Below, piece after piece: positions 1 through 11,533 of a DNA stretch of 64,000 bases. Numbering within the stretch: the first letter of the stretch is position 1; each line of letters begins with the position of its first letter. The stretch comes from Cryptomeria japonica. Lineage: Eukaryota; Streptophyta; Pinopsida; Cupressales; Cupressaceae. Below the pieces are notes generated by a model, which had not been told where the DNA came from, ran no database searches, and worked only from the letters and a program-made list of their open reading frames with translations. The DNA lies in contig NC_081411.1 in NCBI RefSeq assembly GCF_030272615.1, positions 213,335,744 to 213,399,743 on the forward strand, read 5' to 3'. The position numbers were made by a program, and so were the translations under genes.

Positions 1-2935
1 TAGTAATCAGCAACAAAAACACCAAAAGAATCTTTGCAATCATCCATAAAAGGAACAAAATCTAGGAGATCACAAAGAGGACCAAAAGGGAGCCACGAAT
101 CTTCCTAGAATTTGATAGTCTTGACATCTCCCAACTTCCAAAAACTTCCCTTTGAAGCAACCTCCCTGGCCTTAAGCACATTATTCCAAAGAAAAGAACT
201 AGAAGAGAGAACGTCTGCATTAAAAAAATCTTTCAAAGAGGGGGAGTAGAACAAATACTACTACAACAGATCAAGTTCCATTCACGGTTGTTTTAAAAAA
301 TTCTCCAAATCTGTTTAGCCAAAAGAGCTTGATTAAAGGATTAGATACTTTGAACACCTAGGCCTCCTCCAAATTTAGGTATACAAACACTCTCCCAAGA
401 AAATAAAGGCATACACTTTTTCTCCTCCACCCCAGACCAGAGGAACTGCTTCTGAATTCTTTCAATAACTTCAACAAATTTGGAAGGGATTTTGAAGAGA
501 CTAAGAGTATAGACAAGGAGATTTTGAAGAGTTGACTTCAAAAATTGAATTTTCCCAGCCTAACTTAATAAAGCACCTTTCAAGACAACTAGTTTTTTAT
601 TGAATCTATCAATCAAAGAACCAAAAAGAATCCAATGGTTTCAAGAAAAGGGGGAGGCCCAGATAAGTGGAAGGAAAAGACTTGATAACACAACCAACAA
701 TACCCACAATCCTTCTCTGTCTGATCTCCGAGGTATTGAAAAAGAAAAGAGAGCTTTTACTCCAATTTATCAACTGACTAGATGCTTTTCTATAAAGATG
801 AATAGCATCACCCAAAGTTCTATCTTCTTTAATAGAAGAACTTCCTAATAAAATAGTATCATCAACGAACAACTAGTGGAAGCACACAAGACTAGATGAA
901 GATGGTCTCAAACCTTGGAAAGAGCCATCTGCTACCAGTTTCAACAAATACCTACCAAGAGCCTCTGCCATAATAGTAAAGAGGATGGGAGAAATTAGAT
1001 CCCCCTGTCTCAAACCTCTGGAAGATTTGAAAAATCGAGAAGGGGATCCATTAACAAGAACTGCAAAGGAAGGCGTGGAGACCAACTACCAAATGAGCTT
1101 AATAACTCTATCACAAAATCCAAATGCATGAAGGATTCTAGAAAGAAAAGGCCAATCAACTCTATCATAATATTTAGAAAGATCCAACTTCATAAGAAAG
1201 CCCACTTTATGAGACACCTCCAAGGAATGGATGTTCTCATGCACAATAATGATAAAATCTAGAATCTGTCTACTAGGGACAAATCCATTATGTTGAGGAG
1301 AAATGATATCCAACAAGATGGACAAAAGCCTCAGTGCAAGAACCTTAGGAATAATCTTATAGAATGAACTACAAAGGCTAATTGGGTGGAATCTTTTCAT
1401 AGAATCAGCCCGAGTACATTTTTAAATCATCACAATAAAGGTAGAATTGAGTTCTTTGAGCAACTATCTAGCTCCAAAAACTCTTTCACCCCATCTGAAA
1501 CATCCTTCTGCACAATATTCCAAAAATATTGAAAGAAAAATAGAATAAAACCATCCAGACCTGGGGCTTTGTTACCATCAAAAGAAAAGACAACAACTTT
1601 AATTTTATCTTTAGAAGGAAGAGTAGCCAGGAACTTATTATGCTCTTCTTTCATGATAGAGGGGATGGCTCCCAAAAGAGAATTCTAAGAATCAACATCC
1701 AGATTAGCCTCAGCTGAGAGAAGGGAAGAAAAAAAATGAGACACCTCCCCACATATTTCCTCCTCTTTCACCAGCACACCATCATCCACCACCAGCTTAG
1801 AGATCCTATTGGCAGCTTTATGTTTGAGGGAAGTTAAATGAAAAAATCTTGTGTTCTTATCCCCAACAGACAACCATAAGGCCTTAGACCTTTGTCTCCA
1901 AAAGACCTCTTCCTTAGCTATGACATCATGATAGTTTCTCAAAATATCATTTTCCTTTTCCAAATATCCTGAAGAATAACCCACAACTTGAATTTTATCT
2001 TGAATGTTTTTCAACTCACACTAAATAGCAAATTTAGAAGTAAAAAGATTGCCAAACACTTGTTTACTCCATCTTCTAACATTAGCTTTCACAAATCTGA
2101 GTTTTTTAGCAACTCTAAACACAGAAGACCCAACCATGAGTATATTCCACCATTGCATAATAGAATCTTCCAGCAAGGGGTGGGACAACCATATTTTTTC
2201 AAATTTGAAAGGATAGTTTCTCTTACCATCAATAGCCTCCACAACAAAAGAGATGGGGAAATGATCTGAACCAGCCCTAGGGAGAGCCATAAGGGACTAG
2301 ACATACTTAACTAGATAATTATTAGAGATAAGAGACCAATTAAGACAGACTTGAATTAGGTCATCACCCACTCTCCTATTGGTCCAAGTGAACGAGGCAC
2401 CTTGAAGGTCAATATCCTATAGAGATTGAGCATCAATAAATGCCATCAGGTCCAACCGACTATCCATTTGGATCTGAGAACCTTCAAACTTCTTAGAATT
2501 GTGAAGGGGAGTATTAAAATATCCCATAATAATCCAATTTTCATTACATTGCTTGGAGTGATGAACCTCCATTTTCTTCCAAAACTTATTCCTAGCTACT
2601 TTAGAGTTGGGAGCATAGATATTAGAGAGAACCCATGAAAAATCATCTCTAATATGGTGAAATCTAACAGAAACAAAATTGGAATCAACATCCAAGATTT
2701 CACCCTTAGTGTAATTCAAATTCTGAAAAATAGCAGTCCCATCCGAAGCACCTTCCGAACTACTACCAGCAACCCCACAATGCTTGAAAAACTTAATATT
2801 TTCCACCTTTTCCTTAATAATTTTAGTTTATTGTATTAGGATAATATACAGCTTATGATCCCTAATCATGTTACGAACTATATCTTGTTTATGGGGTGCA
2901 TTGAGTCCCCGTATGTTCAAGGAAATAAATTTCAT
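1..2935 (-). pseudogene. LINE ORF2: endonuclease-reverse transcriptase remnant
   Basis: Read on the minus strand, this is the ORF2 of a plant L1-type non-LTR retrotransposon. The AP-endonuclease domain starts near 2935 (motif SLNIRGLN) and runs through SNIYAPNS (about 2620) to SDHFPISF (about 2265). The RT domain follows, with LDLSKYYDRVDW (about 1175), RGLRQGDLISPILF (about 1010) and the catalytic FVDD (about 865), then YLGLPL (about 690). Thumb and C-terminal sequence continues off the left edge of the window. It is broken. A TAA at 2828-2830 sits where LINE endonucleases carry the catalytic Glu of the QETK motif, and the usual GDFN reads GYFN near 2515. Several more stops and frameshifts split the RT. 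The two RT aspartates are still present. The family assignment is secure; the element cannot be active. Confidence 0.93.
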
Positions 2936-2990
2936 TTTTTTACCAAGGGAACATAACTCATAGATGGTCCTCTGACTACCATCCACCAAG

Positions 2991-4311
2991 TTACACCTGC
3001 ATTCTTTCTCTCGACCATTTAGTAGATTTTCTACGAGGAGTGGTATTCGGTGTTCTAGTATCAGCTTTATATTTCTGTGTTGTAGAAACACCAACATGTG
3101 GAGCCCCAACAGTCTGTCCAGCTTTCTTAGATTTCTTTTTCTCAACTTGGATAAATAGAGCTTCACCCCTCACAGCCTCTTGGGTTAGTGAGTGATTCTC
3201 TTTCCCCAATTTTAATGGACTGCTCGCACCACTAGACTCAATTTTCTTTTCCTCCAACAAGTTCTAGGGGAGAGGGGACCTCTCTTCTGCAGGATAGGTA
3301 GACTTCACATTCTCCTTAGATTGAGAGCACATGCAATTCACAACCTCGTTTCAATCCTCCTTTTGCATGCTCTTAGGACTGGAAAAAGAAGCTCCAACAT
3401 CATTAAGTCCAACATCAATTTGTCCTTTCTCAAGCTATTGAACAATAGGATTAGGCATACGACCATCTTTAACAAAACACTCTATTTCACTAGAACCATC
3501 CTCACTATTACCTTTTACCATATCAGTAATCTCCTCTTGCTGGGCTTGTGATGTATTATTGATAACATTAATATCTCCATCTTTCTCTAATTGAACTAGA
3601 CTAGAAGAATCAGATTCCTTCAGGTTCCTAATATCCTTGACCGTCTCAATACTACCATCTTCATTATGAGCCACCTTTGATGTTTTTTCTCTCCAAATCT
3701 ACTTATGCAAGCAATTGTTGTTTCCAGAATTTGTTTTAGGGGAGCAACAACCTTATTAATATGCAGAGGACTTTTTTTCAGCACAAAAGCCAGATTTTTT
3801 ACATTTAAAATAGACAAAAGGCATAGTCTCAAACTCAACTAGCTGGGTCCATTTCCCCAACCTATAAATGATATCCACTGAGGATGGGAGATCAGTATTT
3901 TAATTAACACAAACACAGATCCGTGCATAAAACATTCTTTTCCTAGCTATCATCATTGATTCAACAGAAAGAAGTTCCCCAAACAAGCTAGCCAAACCCT
4001 TACATACATCCTCATGCTAGAACTCCAAGGGAAAACCAGGCAATCTAACCCAAATAGGGGCAGAACCAAAAATACCATCATTCAGATCTAGACTAGGGGA
4101 TCAATGCTTTAAAGTCAATGAAGTCTTCCCAATAACCCAAGGGCCTCCACAAAGAACATTAGAAAAGTCTTCTTCACAAGAGAAGGCAAAGGAGAAAAAC
4201 CCTTTAACCATAGCTATGATTTCAATCTGCCATTTTAGGCACCATCTCCTCTTACCAAAAGATCGAACAACATCTATGTTAGGCCTAACGACCATAAATT
4301 TTCCAACTAAT
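2991..4311 (-). pseudogene. LINE ORF1, 3' part (DUF4283-like nucleic-acid-binding protein)
   Basis: This is the C-terminal two thirds of the LINE ORF1 protein, which coats the element RNA in this family. Reading leftward from 4311 it shows the DUF4283-type block: VGKFMVVRPNIDVVRSFGK, then FSFAFSCEEDF and GGPWVIGK, and around 4050 IWVRLPGFPLEF. A degenerate zinc-knuckle remnant (YFKCKK) lies near 3810. A basic Ser/Thr/Lys-rich tail ends at a stop at 2991, about 55 bases before ORF2, the usual ORF1-ORF2 spacing. Stops and frameshifts break it in several places. The frame continues without a break in sense at 12847 once element A and one copy of its target duplication are removed. Confidence 0.85.
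4307..4311. repeat. Target-site duplication of element A, left copy
   Basis: CTAAT directly precedes the TG of the left LTR and matches 12847-12851 exactly. A five-base duplication is the usual footprint of LTR-element integrase. Confidence 0.9.
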
Positions 4312-5562
4312 TGTAAAGCGGAAAATCGAACCCCAGGTGTTCCCCCCCACTCCAAGGAGAAAGGAGGTCACTAGGATTGACGGTTTTCACTTAGGAGAGA
4401 CTTTACATTCAAAAGAGGGGTTGAAACCCACAAGATCCAATCCCACACAATGCAAGATTGGATTCTGAATGAGTTTCAAGGGTTAAGACAGCAAGGCTAC
4501 CCTCTTTTGTAAAGAATGTAGATAGAAGGATTGAATTAGGAGTGTAGGTGAAAGCAAGAAAGATTCGTTTGCAGACAGAAATAGAAACATGGGATGAAGC
4601 TGCGGACCTGGAATTAGTAGTAAAATGTCGACACGACACTGTCCTGCAAATTTGAGTGAAAGTTGATAGGACGATGGCGCCCAGCGTGCACACGGTCCTC
4701 CGAAAAATCCACGAAACGAAGGGGGATCTGTTCATCTCTGCACAAGGATTCTAGATCTTCAATTATAGCCGCGTACCTGTAACCTACACACAGAAAAGAG
4801 AGGACGATTGGGGGGTTAGGGATTAGGGGTTTGCCCTTAGGTCAAACCCCGGTTTTGGAATTAACCAAGAAATGAGAATGTTGTAAATGTATATGATTGT
4901 AATGTAAACAAGTACTAATACCTTGTTGTAAGAATGTTTGTATTCTTACATGCGAAGGTGTAAATGTTGTTGTATGTTGTATGTTGTGAGTGATCTCCTC
5001 TTCAATGGTTGAATCCTTGTCTTGAATGCAACACTTAGCCTTGAATGGAGACTTAGAATGCTCAATTTCTTGAAGGAATGCTTGAATGCTTGAATGCTTG
5101 AATGTTTGAATATCGCTTCCACGTCTTGTACACATATGTCCCTCCTCCTCAAAATGGGAGAGGAAATGTAGTTTATATACTTGTCAATTAGGGCTGACAG
5201 ACTGATTTTTCCGACCTTGGGCCGACCAGGAAACATTATTTCCCAATTTGCAAACTTAAAGACCCGAAGCCCCATAAGAGACCGGGCCCAAAATAGGGCC
5301 AGGGACCAGGGCGCTGGGTGCCATGGTCCTGAGGGACTAGGGCACTGGGTACCATGGTCCTGGGGGACCAGGGCGCTGGGTGCCATGGTCCCACCTCTAG
5401 GGACAGCTGGGTGCAAGGAGGATCAGGCCAGGGTGCTGAAAAATGCAGTTTTTGATGTCATAAATAGGTTTCGGGGTCTCCATTCATGTTCTGTGTTGCA
5501 TCGCCATCATGAAGACCCAAATGCAGTCAAAATTGCAAGTGTCACAATTTTAGGACGTTACA
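4312..5562 (-). repeat. Element A 3' LTR (1,251 bp)
   Basis: Plus-strand ends are TGTAAAGCGG and GACGTTACA. It aligns along its whole length with 11534-12846, differing by scattered, mainly C/T and G/A changes and by two missing units of a 31-bp minisatellite (5303-5395 here). The minus-strand LTR therefore begins TGTAACGTCC and ends CCGCTTTACA. Confidence 0.92.
5303..5395. repeat. 31-bp minisatellite in element A 3' LTR, 3 units
   Basis: Units start at 5303, 5334 and 5365 with exact 31-base spacing, each built on GGACCAGGGCGCTGGGTGCC or a close variant. The junction between units contains TGGTCC and GGACCA arms about four bases apart, so each can fold into a short hairpin. The other LTR has five units. 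Confidence 0.88.
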
Positions 5563-5577
5563 TTTAGCCCCCACTTT
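5563..5577 (-). promoter_or_regulatory. Element A polypurine tract
   Basis: The minus strand reads AAAGTGGGGGCTAAA immediately upstream of the TGTAACG start of the 3' LTR. This is the expected place and composition for the plus-strand DNA primer in reverse transcription. Confidence 0.85.
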
Positions 5578-6327
5578 AGCAGGAGTATAAGCGTATGCCC
5601 ATACTTCCGGTAAAGTACAAGGAAACAACATTGAAAGACTTTCACCACGTCAAGAAGGCAAAACACACCAAGCCCCCAGTGGACTAAGGATCTTACGACT
5701 TTGATTGAAAAAGTAAAAGGGAAGATCACGAGGGAGAACCATGACTGTCAGTAGTAAGGTTCCCTCACTATGAGTCATGTAAGAAAAATACCAAAAATTT
5801 TCAAGGCAAAGCTAAGTTCGCTAAGAAATTTTCAAGTATCCTGAAGGGATAGATGGGGTGTATGCCCCCCTACATTAAAGTGATCGCACATGCCTCAATG
5901 GGGGTGATTGCTTTAAGGTAGTGATACACATAAGAAATGAGAAGGGAAAGGAGCACGCTATCACAAAGATTTAGCCCCCAAGTGTGAGATAAACCCAAGG
6001 ATAATAGACACAAAACACAAAGCACGAGGTGACTTTGCTTTCCTCAGGGTCAGTGTGCTGTATGATAATTCATGTATATCATATGTATGTATGTATAATT
6101 GTTCTTCATTCCCCAATCAAGGAAGGTCACCTAGAAGAAGGGAACACATGTGTCTTTTGAGTCAACATGAGAGAGACCAAAAAGGATCTCAATGCTTTGC
6201 ATCGTCCTCAAGTAGACAACACTAAGGACAAAAAATAGACGAATGAGAATAACACATAGAAGAAGTAACAAAAGAAAGAGAGGAGGAGAGAATCTGCTAT
6301 GCTAATGAAACTAGTCTAGCACGTCAT
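5578..6327 (-). other. Element A 3' untranslated region
   Basis: No coding sequence lies between the end of the gag-protease frame and the polypurine tract. Several further polypurine-like words on the minus strand (GGGGGCTAAA near 5975 and GGGGGCTTGG near 5670) resemble the true tract. They could act as secondary primers or be relics of duplication. Confidence 0.5.
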
Positions 6328-9300
6328 CTACCCCCGATCTTGCTGATCAATATTTCGGGAAGGCAGGGAACACACTAGAGGAGGAACATCCAACACAGCA
6401 GATGGAGCTATCACAAGATCCAAACAAGGGCTATGTTTATGTTCCAAGCCATGTTGTTCTTGTCTAGGAGCTAGGATAAGTGCTTTAGAAAATTCGTTAG
6501 ATAGATGGTTATCAACATCAACAAATTCATATTCACTATCAGAAGCAAAAGAAGTAACATTTTCATCATGAATAACATTTTCATCCATATCATCATCAAT
6601 ATTTATAAAAATAGGATCTTTAACTCACACAGGATCAAAACCATCATGCATCTTATGTTTAGGAGATTTTGGAGAAAATGGAATAATGCTTGCTGAAGGT
6701 GTTTTTGGGGATTGCAAAGTTTGAGAAGCAGCTGCCTGAGCTCTAAGACGACGCTTTCATCGGCGTTCATGCACAGAACGATTTCATCTAGTCTTACTAG
6801 GAATTTGAGAAGATTGAGGAGGAGGAATTTTCTCATCCTTATCACTTGGGTGTTTAGGTTGTGGTCTCTTAGGCTAGATAATAGGAGAAGAGGAAGGTCT
6901 CTTCTCTCCATAAGAGGAAGGAGGAGGAACTGCTCTGTATAAAGGAGGAATATTTGGTTTAGGAAGGACACCAAGTCCATCATGATGAGGAGGTATAGGT
7001 CTACTTTTAGACATAGACATAGTCACATCCATAGGAATGGGTTGGGAATCTTCTTGAGGAAAGACATTAGTATTATCTTTCAAAGGAAGAACTTCCTTCT
7101 CAAGAATGATAGGAATATCAAGTTTGGGTGTTCTAGGTTCACTTAGAGATAGGATCATATCTGTTTTCCACTTTTGATAAGATTTGAAAAGATGATCACT
7201 TCGTGAAGGAAGAGATTGGAATTGTTTAGGCCAAAAATAATCAATAGGAATGCTAGAAGTTCTTTCAGCTAGTTTAAAGAGACTATGATTGACAGTAACA
7301 ACTTCACCATTATGGGGAAATTTCAAACATTTATGAATAGGAGAAGCAATAGCTTTCATGGAAGATAGCCAAGGATAGCCTAGCTTCACACGAAATTGTT
7401 CAGATGAAGGAATAATAGCAAAGTTCACATCAAGGGATTTGTTATGGACCTCAATAGGTAATGTAATAGAACCAATTGCAGGAGAAGAAAATGCATCAAA
7501 TAATTTCACAATCACATCTTTTTTGTCATAGATCACTTGATTCAATTGCAAAATAAAAAGAAATTCCTCAGTAATAACATTAACCATGCAAGCAGGATCA
7601 ATAAGCACTCTACGGCAAGGTGTATTCTTGACTTTTGAAACTATGTATAAAGGACCATCAGGTGCCCTAATAGTTTCATTAGAATCAAATGTGATGGAAG
7701 GTTCTTTAGGGTTTTCTTGCTGCTCTACAAAGTTAATCATATTCGGAGTCATAGACACAAGACCATCAGATGAGAAAGAGGAATCATTAGTCTCAATCAC
7801 ATTAGAGGTATGAGAAGGTAATGGATCAGTAAAAATCTTAAGATTTTGGTTAGGAGGAGCTACAGATGTATTGCCTTTATCATTCACTCCTGAAACAGAG
7901 ATAGTATTATTATCAATCAAATCTTGAATTTTACCCTTTAAAGCAAAACATTTTTCAGTATCATGCCCAGGTTGATGATGAAATTGACAAAAAGATTTGT
8001 TATCAAAATAGGGTGAATTAATCTTTGTAGGATCGATTTGCTTTATAGGAGGGAGAGTAAGCACATTTTGTTCCAATAACTTATTCATAATACTATGCAA
8101 TGATTCATTCAAAGGAGTAAACTTTCTTTCTTTCTTGAAAAATTTAGAAATAGGAGGCACACCTGATGCTGCGTTCACATTGTTGTTGATGATGTTTTCA
8201 TTGATCTTAATGAACTCTTTGTTCAGTTTAAACTTTCCAAATGGTTGTTGACTACTATCACCCTTATCACTCGGAGCCATAGGATTTGCTTGTTCCATTT
8301 GACTCACAGTCAGTTGATAATTGTGAAGAGTTGCACACAACTGTTGGAAAGAAGTAAACTCAGAAAACATAAGTTTTTCTCTAATATCTTTTTGTAAATT
8401 AGAAATAAAGATTCTTTGAATATCATTGTCAAGCACTGGAAAAGAGATTTGAGCATACAAATGCTTATATCTACCAATGAAATCAGTCACTTTTTCTTTA
8501 ACACCTTGTTTACAATGCATTAAATCAATCAAAGTAACTTTAGGAGTTATATTGTTTTGAAATTATTGAATAGAAGCATTTGCAAGTTGTTCAAAAGAAG
8601 TAATAGAATAAGAAGGCAACGAGCAATACCATTGTAGGGCTTTATCTCTTAATGTCCTAGTAAACAGTTTTGCAAGCAACCTTTGGTCATAAGCAAAATC
8701 GGTACATATTGTTTGAAAAGTCTTAACATGTGTTAGAGGATCACCTTTACCATTATAAAGCTCCAAATGCGGGATTTCAACATGTTTAGGAGGGATAGCT
8801 CGAACAATGTCAAGAGAAAGTGGGCTCGCAACATCAAATGTGGGCACACTAAACTTAGATTGATTCATAGAGGCAATTTGTTGCTGTAAAGAAGAGACAG
8901 TTTGTGCAAGATTATTAATGGTCACTTCAGTCGAAGAGTTCATATTAGACGTGTTAGATTGTGATGGAGGTATTATGTTATTGAAAGAAGGTATTGATTG
9001 AGAGTAAGGTTGTGGGACACTATGATAGTTAGTCATAGGAGATGATTGGAAGAGAGGAAAACTACAAGGAGGAATGGAATGGTTAAATGAATTGCCCCCT
9101 TGTGTCATGTTCATTTTTGGAGATATAATAGGAACACTTATTGAAGGGATGAATGAAGAAGTTGGATTGAATGAAGGAAGAGGGTTAATTGAAGAGGAAG
9201 GATTTCCCCCATGACTGGTGATCATAGGCGGAATGTCTTGTATTGAAGTAGTCATTATGTTTGATGTAAAAGTAGGTATACTAGCAATAGAAGTTGTTAA

Positions 9301-9729
9301 AGGAATAGAATGATTGACTTGAGTGGGAGATTGTGTATAACCTAAAGTTTCGGCACAACTCTTCATAGGCATCACATTCGAATCCACAATGTGTGTAATA
9401 CCACACAAAATATCAATTCCATTCTTATCACTTTGAACCATACATTTTAGACCCTCAATTAAAGGAAGAGCTTGACTATCGAGGTATTCCTGAGACATCC
9501 ATTGTCGAAAATCATCAAATTGCTTATCCAATTTCGAAAGTTGTTCTTTGAAAACCTCATGGAGAGCTTCTTCATCATTAGGAGGATTAGAGGAATTACC
9601 CGTGTCCTCGTTAAAAAGGCCATTCAAATTAGGTTCCATCCCCTCAGTAATTAAACCTTGGAAAGACTTAATTCTAAGGCTTCGTCTAACGGGAATAGTG
9701 TAAGTAGGGCTTATTGTTGTAAAACTCAT
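6328..9729 (-). pseudogene. Element A gag-protease frame, five nonsense codons
   Basis: One continuous minus-strand frame of about 1,134 codons runs from an ATG at 9729. The N-terminal 250 residues are Ser/Pro/Ile-rich. A retrotransposon gag core follows (about 8850-8300, with IPHLELYNGKGDPLTH, KALQWYCSLPSY and VKEKVTDFIGRYKHLY). Next come a zinc-knuckle variant CQFHHQPGHDTEKC (about 7955-7995) and a retropepsin-like domain near 7600 (RRVLIDPACMVNVI). The active site reads D-P-A where retropepsins have D-T/S-G. A Pro-rich tail ends at a TAG at 6328. In-frame stops lie at 8563 (TAA), 6874 (TAG), 6784, 6757 and 6625 (all TGA). There is no frameshift. The gag would package the RNA in cytoplasmic particles; as it stands the frame cannot make a full protein. 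Confidence 0.88.
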
Positions 9730-9853
9730 GCACTAAAGAGAGAGAGAAGATTTTGAATTTAGAGGTAGCCAATTTCAATAAAATCAGCCAATCTCCTAGA
9801 TTTAAGCTGTTAAATACAATCAGGACAATCTCCCGAAATTTCAGAAAAAATGT

Positions 9854-11160
9854 CAGGGACCGTGGCGAACGAAGTGCACACGGTCCTCGCAACTTTTTTC
9901 GAAATTTTTAGGGATGAAAGTTATGATGATTTTAAAGCTAATCTGAAAAAATTGAGTGATTTTACGATCTGCAGATAGGCCAAATTAAAGTTGCAATCTC
10001 AAAATTGAACCCTACCAAGATTGTTGAAAAATGCAAAATTTGAATTTTGAAAAAGAGAGGGAAACTGAAATTTTGAATTTTATAATTTTAGAGGGAATAC
10101 TAAGAGCAATGCAAGCTTTGAAATTTAAAAGTTGACTCAATTTCACGCAAAATTCAATTTTGAAAGCGGAAATCAAAGTTGTTGCAATTAAACACTTAAT
10201 TTCAAAAGTCACAAATTGCAAGAATTTGAATAAAGCACTGAAATTTCGAATGAATGCCAACACACTTTTCAGATTTAGGACAGTAAGAACACAATTTCGA
10301 CACAAAATTTCAATTTCAACAATTTTTGAATGATTAGGAGCCTTAATCCAAGCAATCACTAGACCAACTTTGACTTTAATTTTGAAAGTTTTGTAATTGA
10401 TGAAATCAGCCAAGATTCTGGATTTTAGCAGAAAAATACAGTAAGATCTAGCTCCCAAAATTTTGAAAAAAATGTCGGGGACAATGGCGCTCGGGGTGCA
10501 CACGGTCCTCACAACTTTTTTCCAAATTTTCAGGGATGAAAGATATTATGATTTTAAAGCTAATCTAAAAAAATTGAGTGATTTTACGATCTGTAGATAG
10601 GCCAAATTAAAGTTGCAATCTCAAAATTGAACCCTACCAAGATTGTTGAAAAATGCAAAATTTGAATTTTGAAAAAGAGAGGGAAATTGAAATTTTGAAT
10701 TTTATGATTTTAGAGGGAATACCAAAAGCAATCCAAGTTTTGAATTTTAAAAGTTGACTCAATTTCATGCAAAATTCAATTTTGAAAGTGGAAATCAAAG
10801 TTGTTGCAATTAAACACTTAATTTCAAAAGTCACAACTTGCAAAAATTTGAATAAAGCACTGAAATTTTGAATGAATGCCAACACACTTTTCAGATTTAG
10901 GACAATAAGAAACACAATTTTGACACAAAATTTCAGTTTCAACAATTTTTGAATGATTATAAGCCTTAATCCAAGCAATCACTAGACCAACTTTGACTTT
11001 AATTTTGAAAGTGTTAGAATTGATGAAATCAACCAAGATTCTGGATTTTAGCAGAAAAATACAGTAAGATCTAGCTCCCGAAATTTCGGAAAAAATGTCG
11101 GGGACAATGGCGCTCGGGGTGCACACGGTCCTCGCAACTTTTTTCCAAATTTTTAGGGAT
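9854..11160 (-). repeat. 622-bp tandem repeat in element A leader (about 2.1 copies)
   Basis: The motif GGTGCACACGGTCCTC and its flanks recur at about 9877, 10497 and 11119, roughly 620 bases apart, and the long AT-rich sequence between them is repeated almost base for base. The region is the 5' leader between the primer site and gag. The same GTGCACACGGTCCTC word occurs inside both LTRs (about 4685 and 11909), so leader repeat and LTR share ancestry. The open frames here are short and repeat-derived, and I do not call them genes. Confidence 0.88.
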
Positions 11161-11512
11161 GAAAGATATTATGATTTTGTTGCGGAATCCAAAGTTACAG
11201 CCAATTTGGAGATGTTTTGATCAGTGAAATTATCAGTCAAAGGTTGAATCAAGAGGGTTTTAAAAATTAGGGTTTTGACACTTAACCACTTAATTTTTAG
11301 AATTAAGGCACAAATATGAATTGATAATTTGCAATAGAAGGGTAGATTTGAAACAAGCATTAATAATTAAACATTTCACAAGCTCAATTACTAAAAAGAA
11401 AATTTAGGGTTTTATGCAATTAACCTCTAAAATTTGCAAAAGATCAAACATGGAAATGTAATTAAGGAACCCAATTTTTTAGATCTAACCTTGAATAATC
11501 AGAATTAGGATG

Positions 11513-11530
11513 TTCACGTTAGGTTCACCA
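11513..11530 (-). promoter_or_regulatory. Element A primer-binding site
   Basis: The minus strand reads TGGTGAACCTAACGTGAA, starting three bases after the LTR end. TGG matches the CCA tail of a tRNA. I could not assign the tRNA. Element C has the same motif with two base changes in the same position. Confidence 0.75.
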
Positions 11531-11533
11531 AAA

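Noticed and set aside
4409-5416. Several 80-150-codon frames in the element A LTR, repeated at 11631-12767
   Set aside because: Both LTRs give similar peptides because they are the same repeat; the Pro/Trp/Gly-rich peptide is the 31-bp minisatellite translated. No start context or domain.
10012-11126. Hydrophobic 100-166-codon frames in the element A leader
   Set aside because: They repeat with the 622-bp unit, lack any domain and lie upstream of gag, so they are chance frames in AT-rich repeats.
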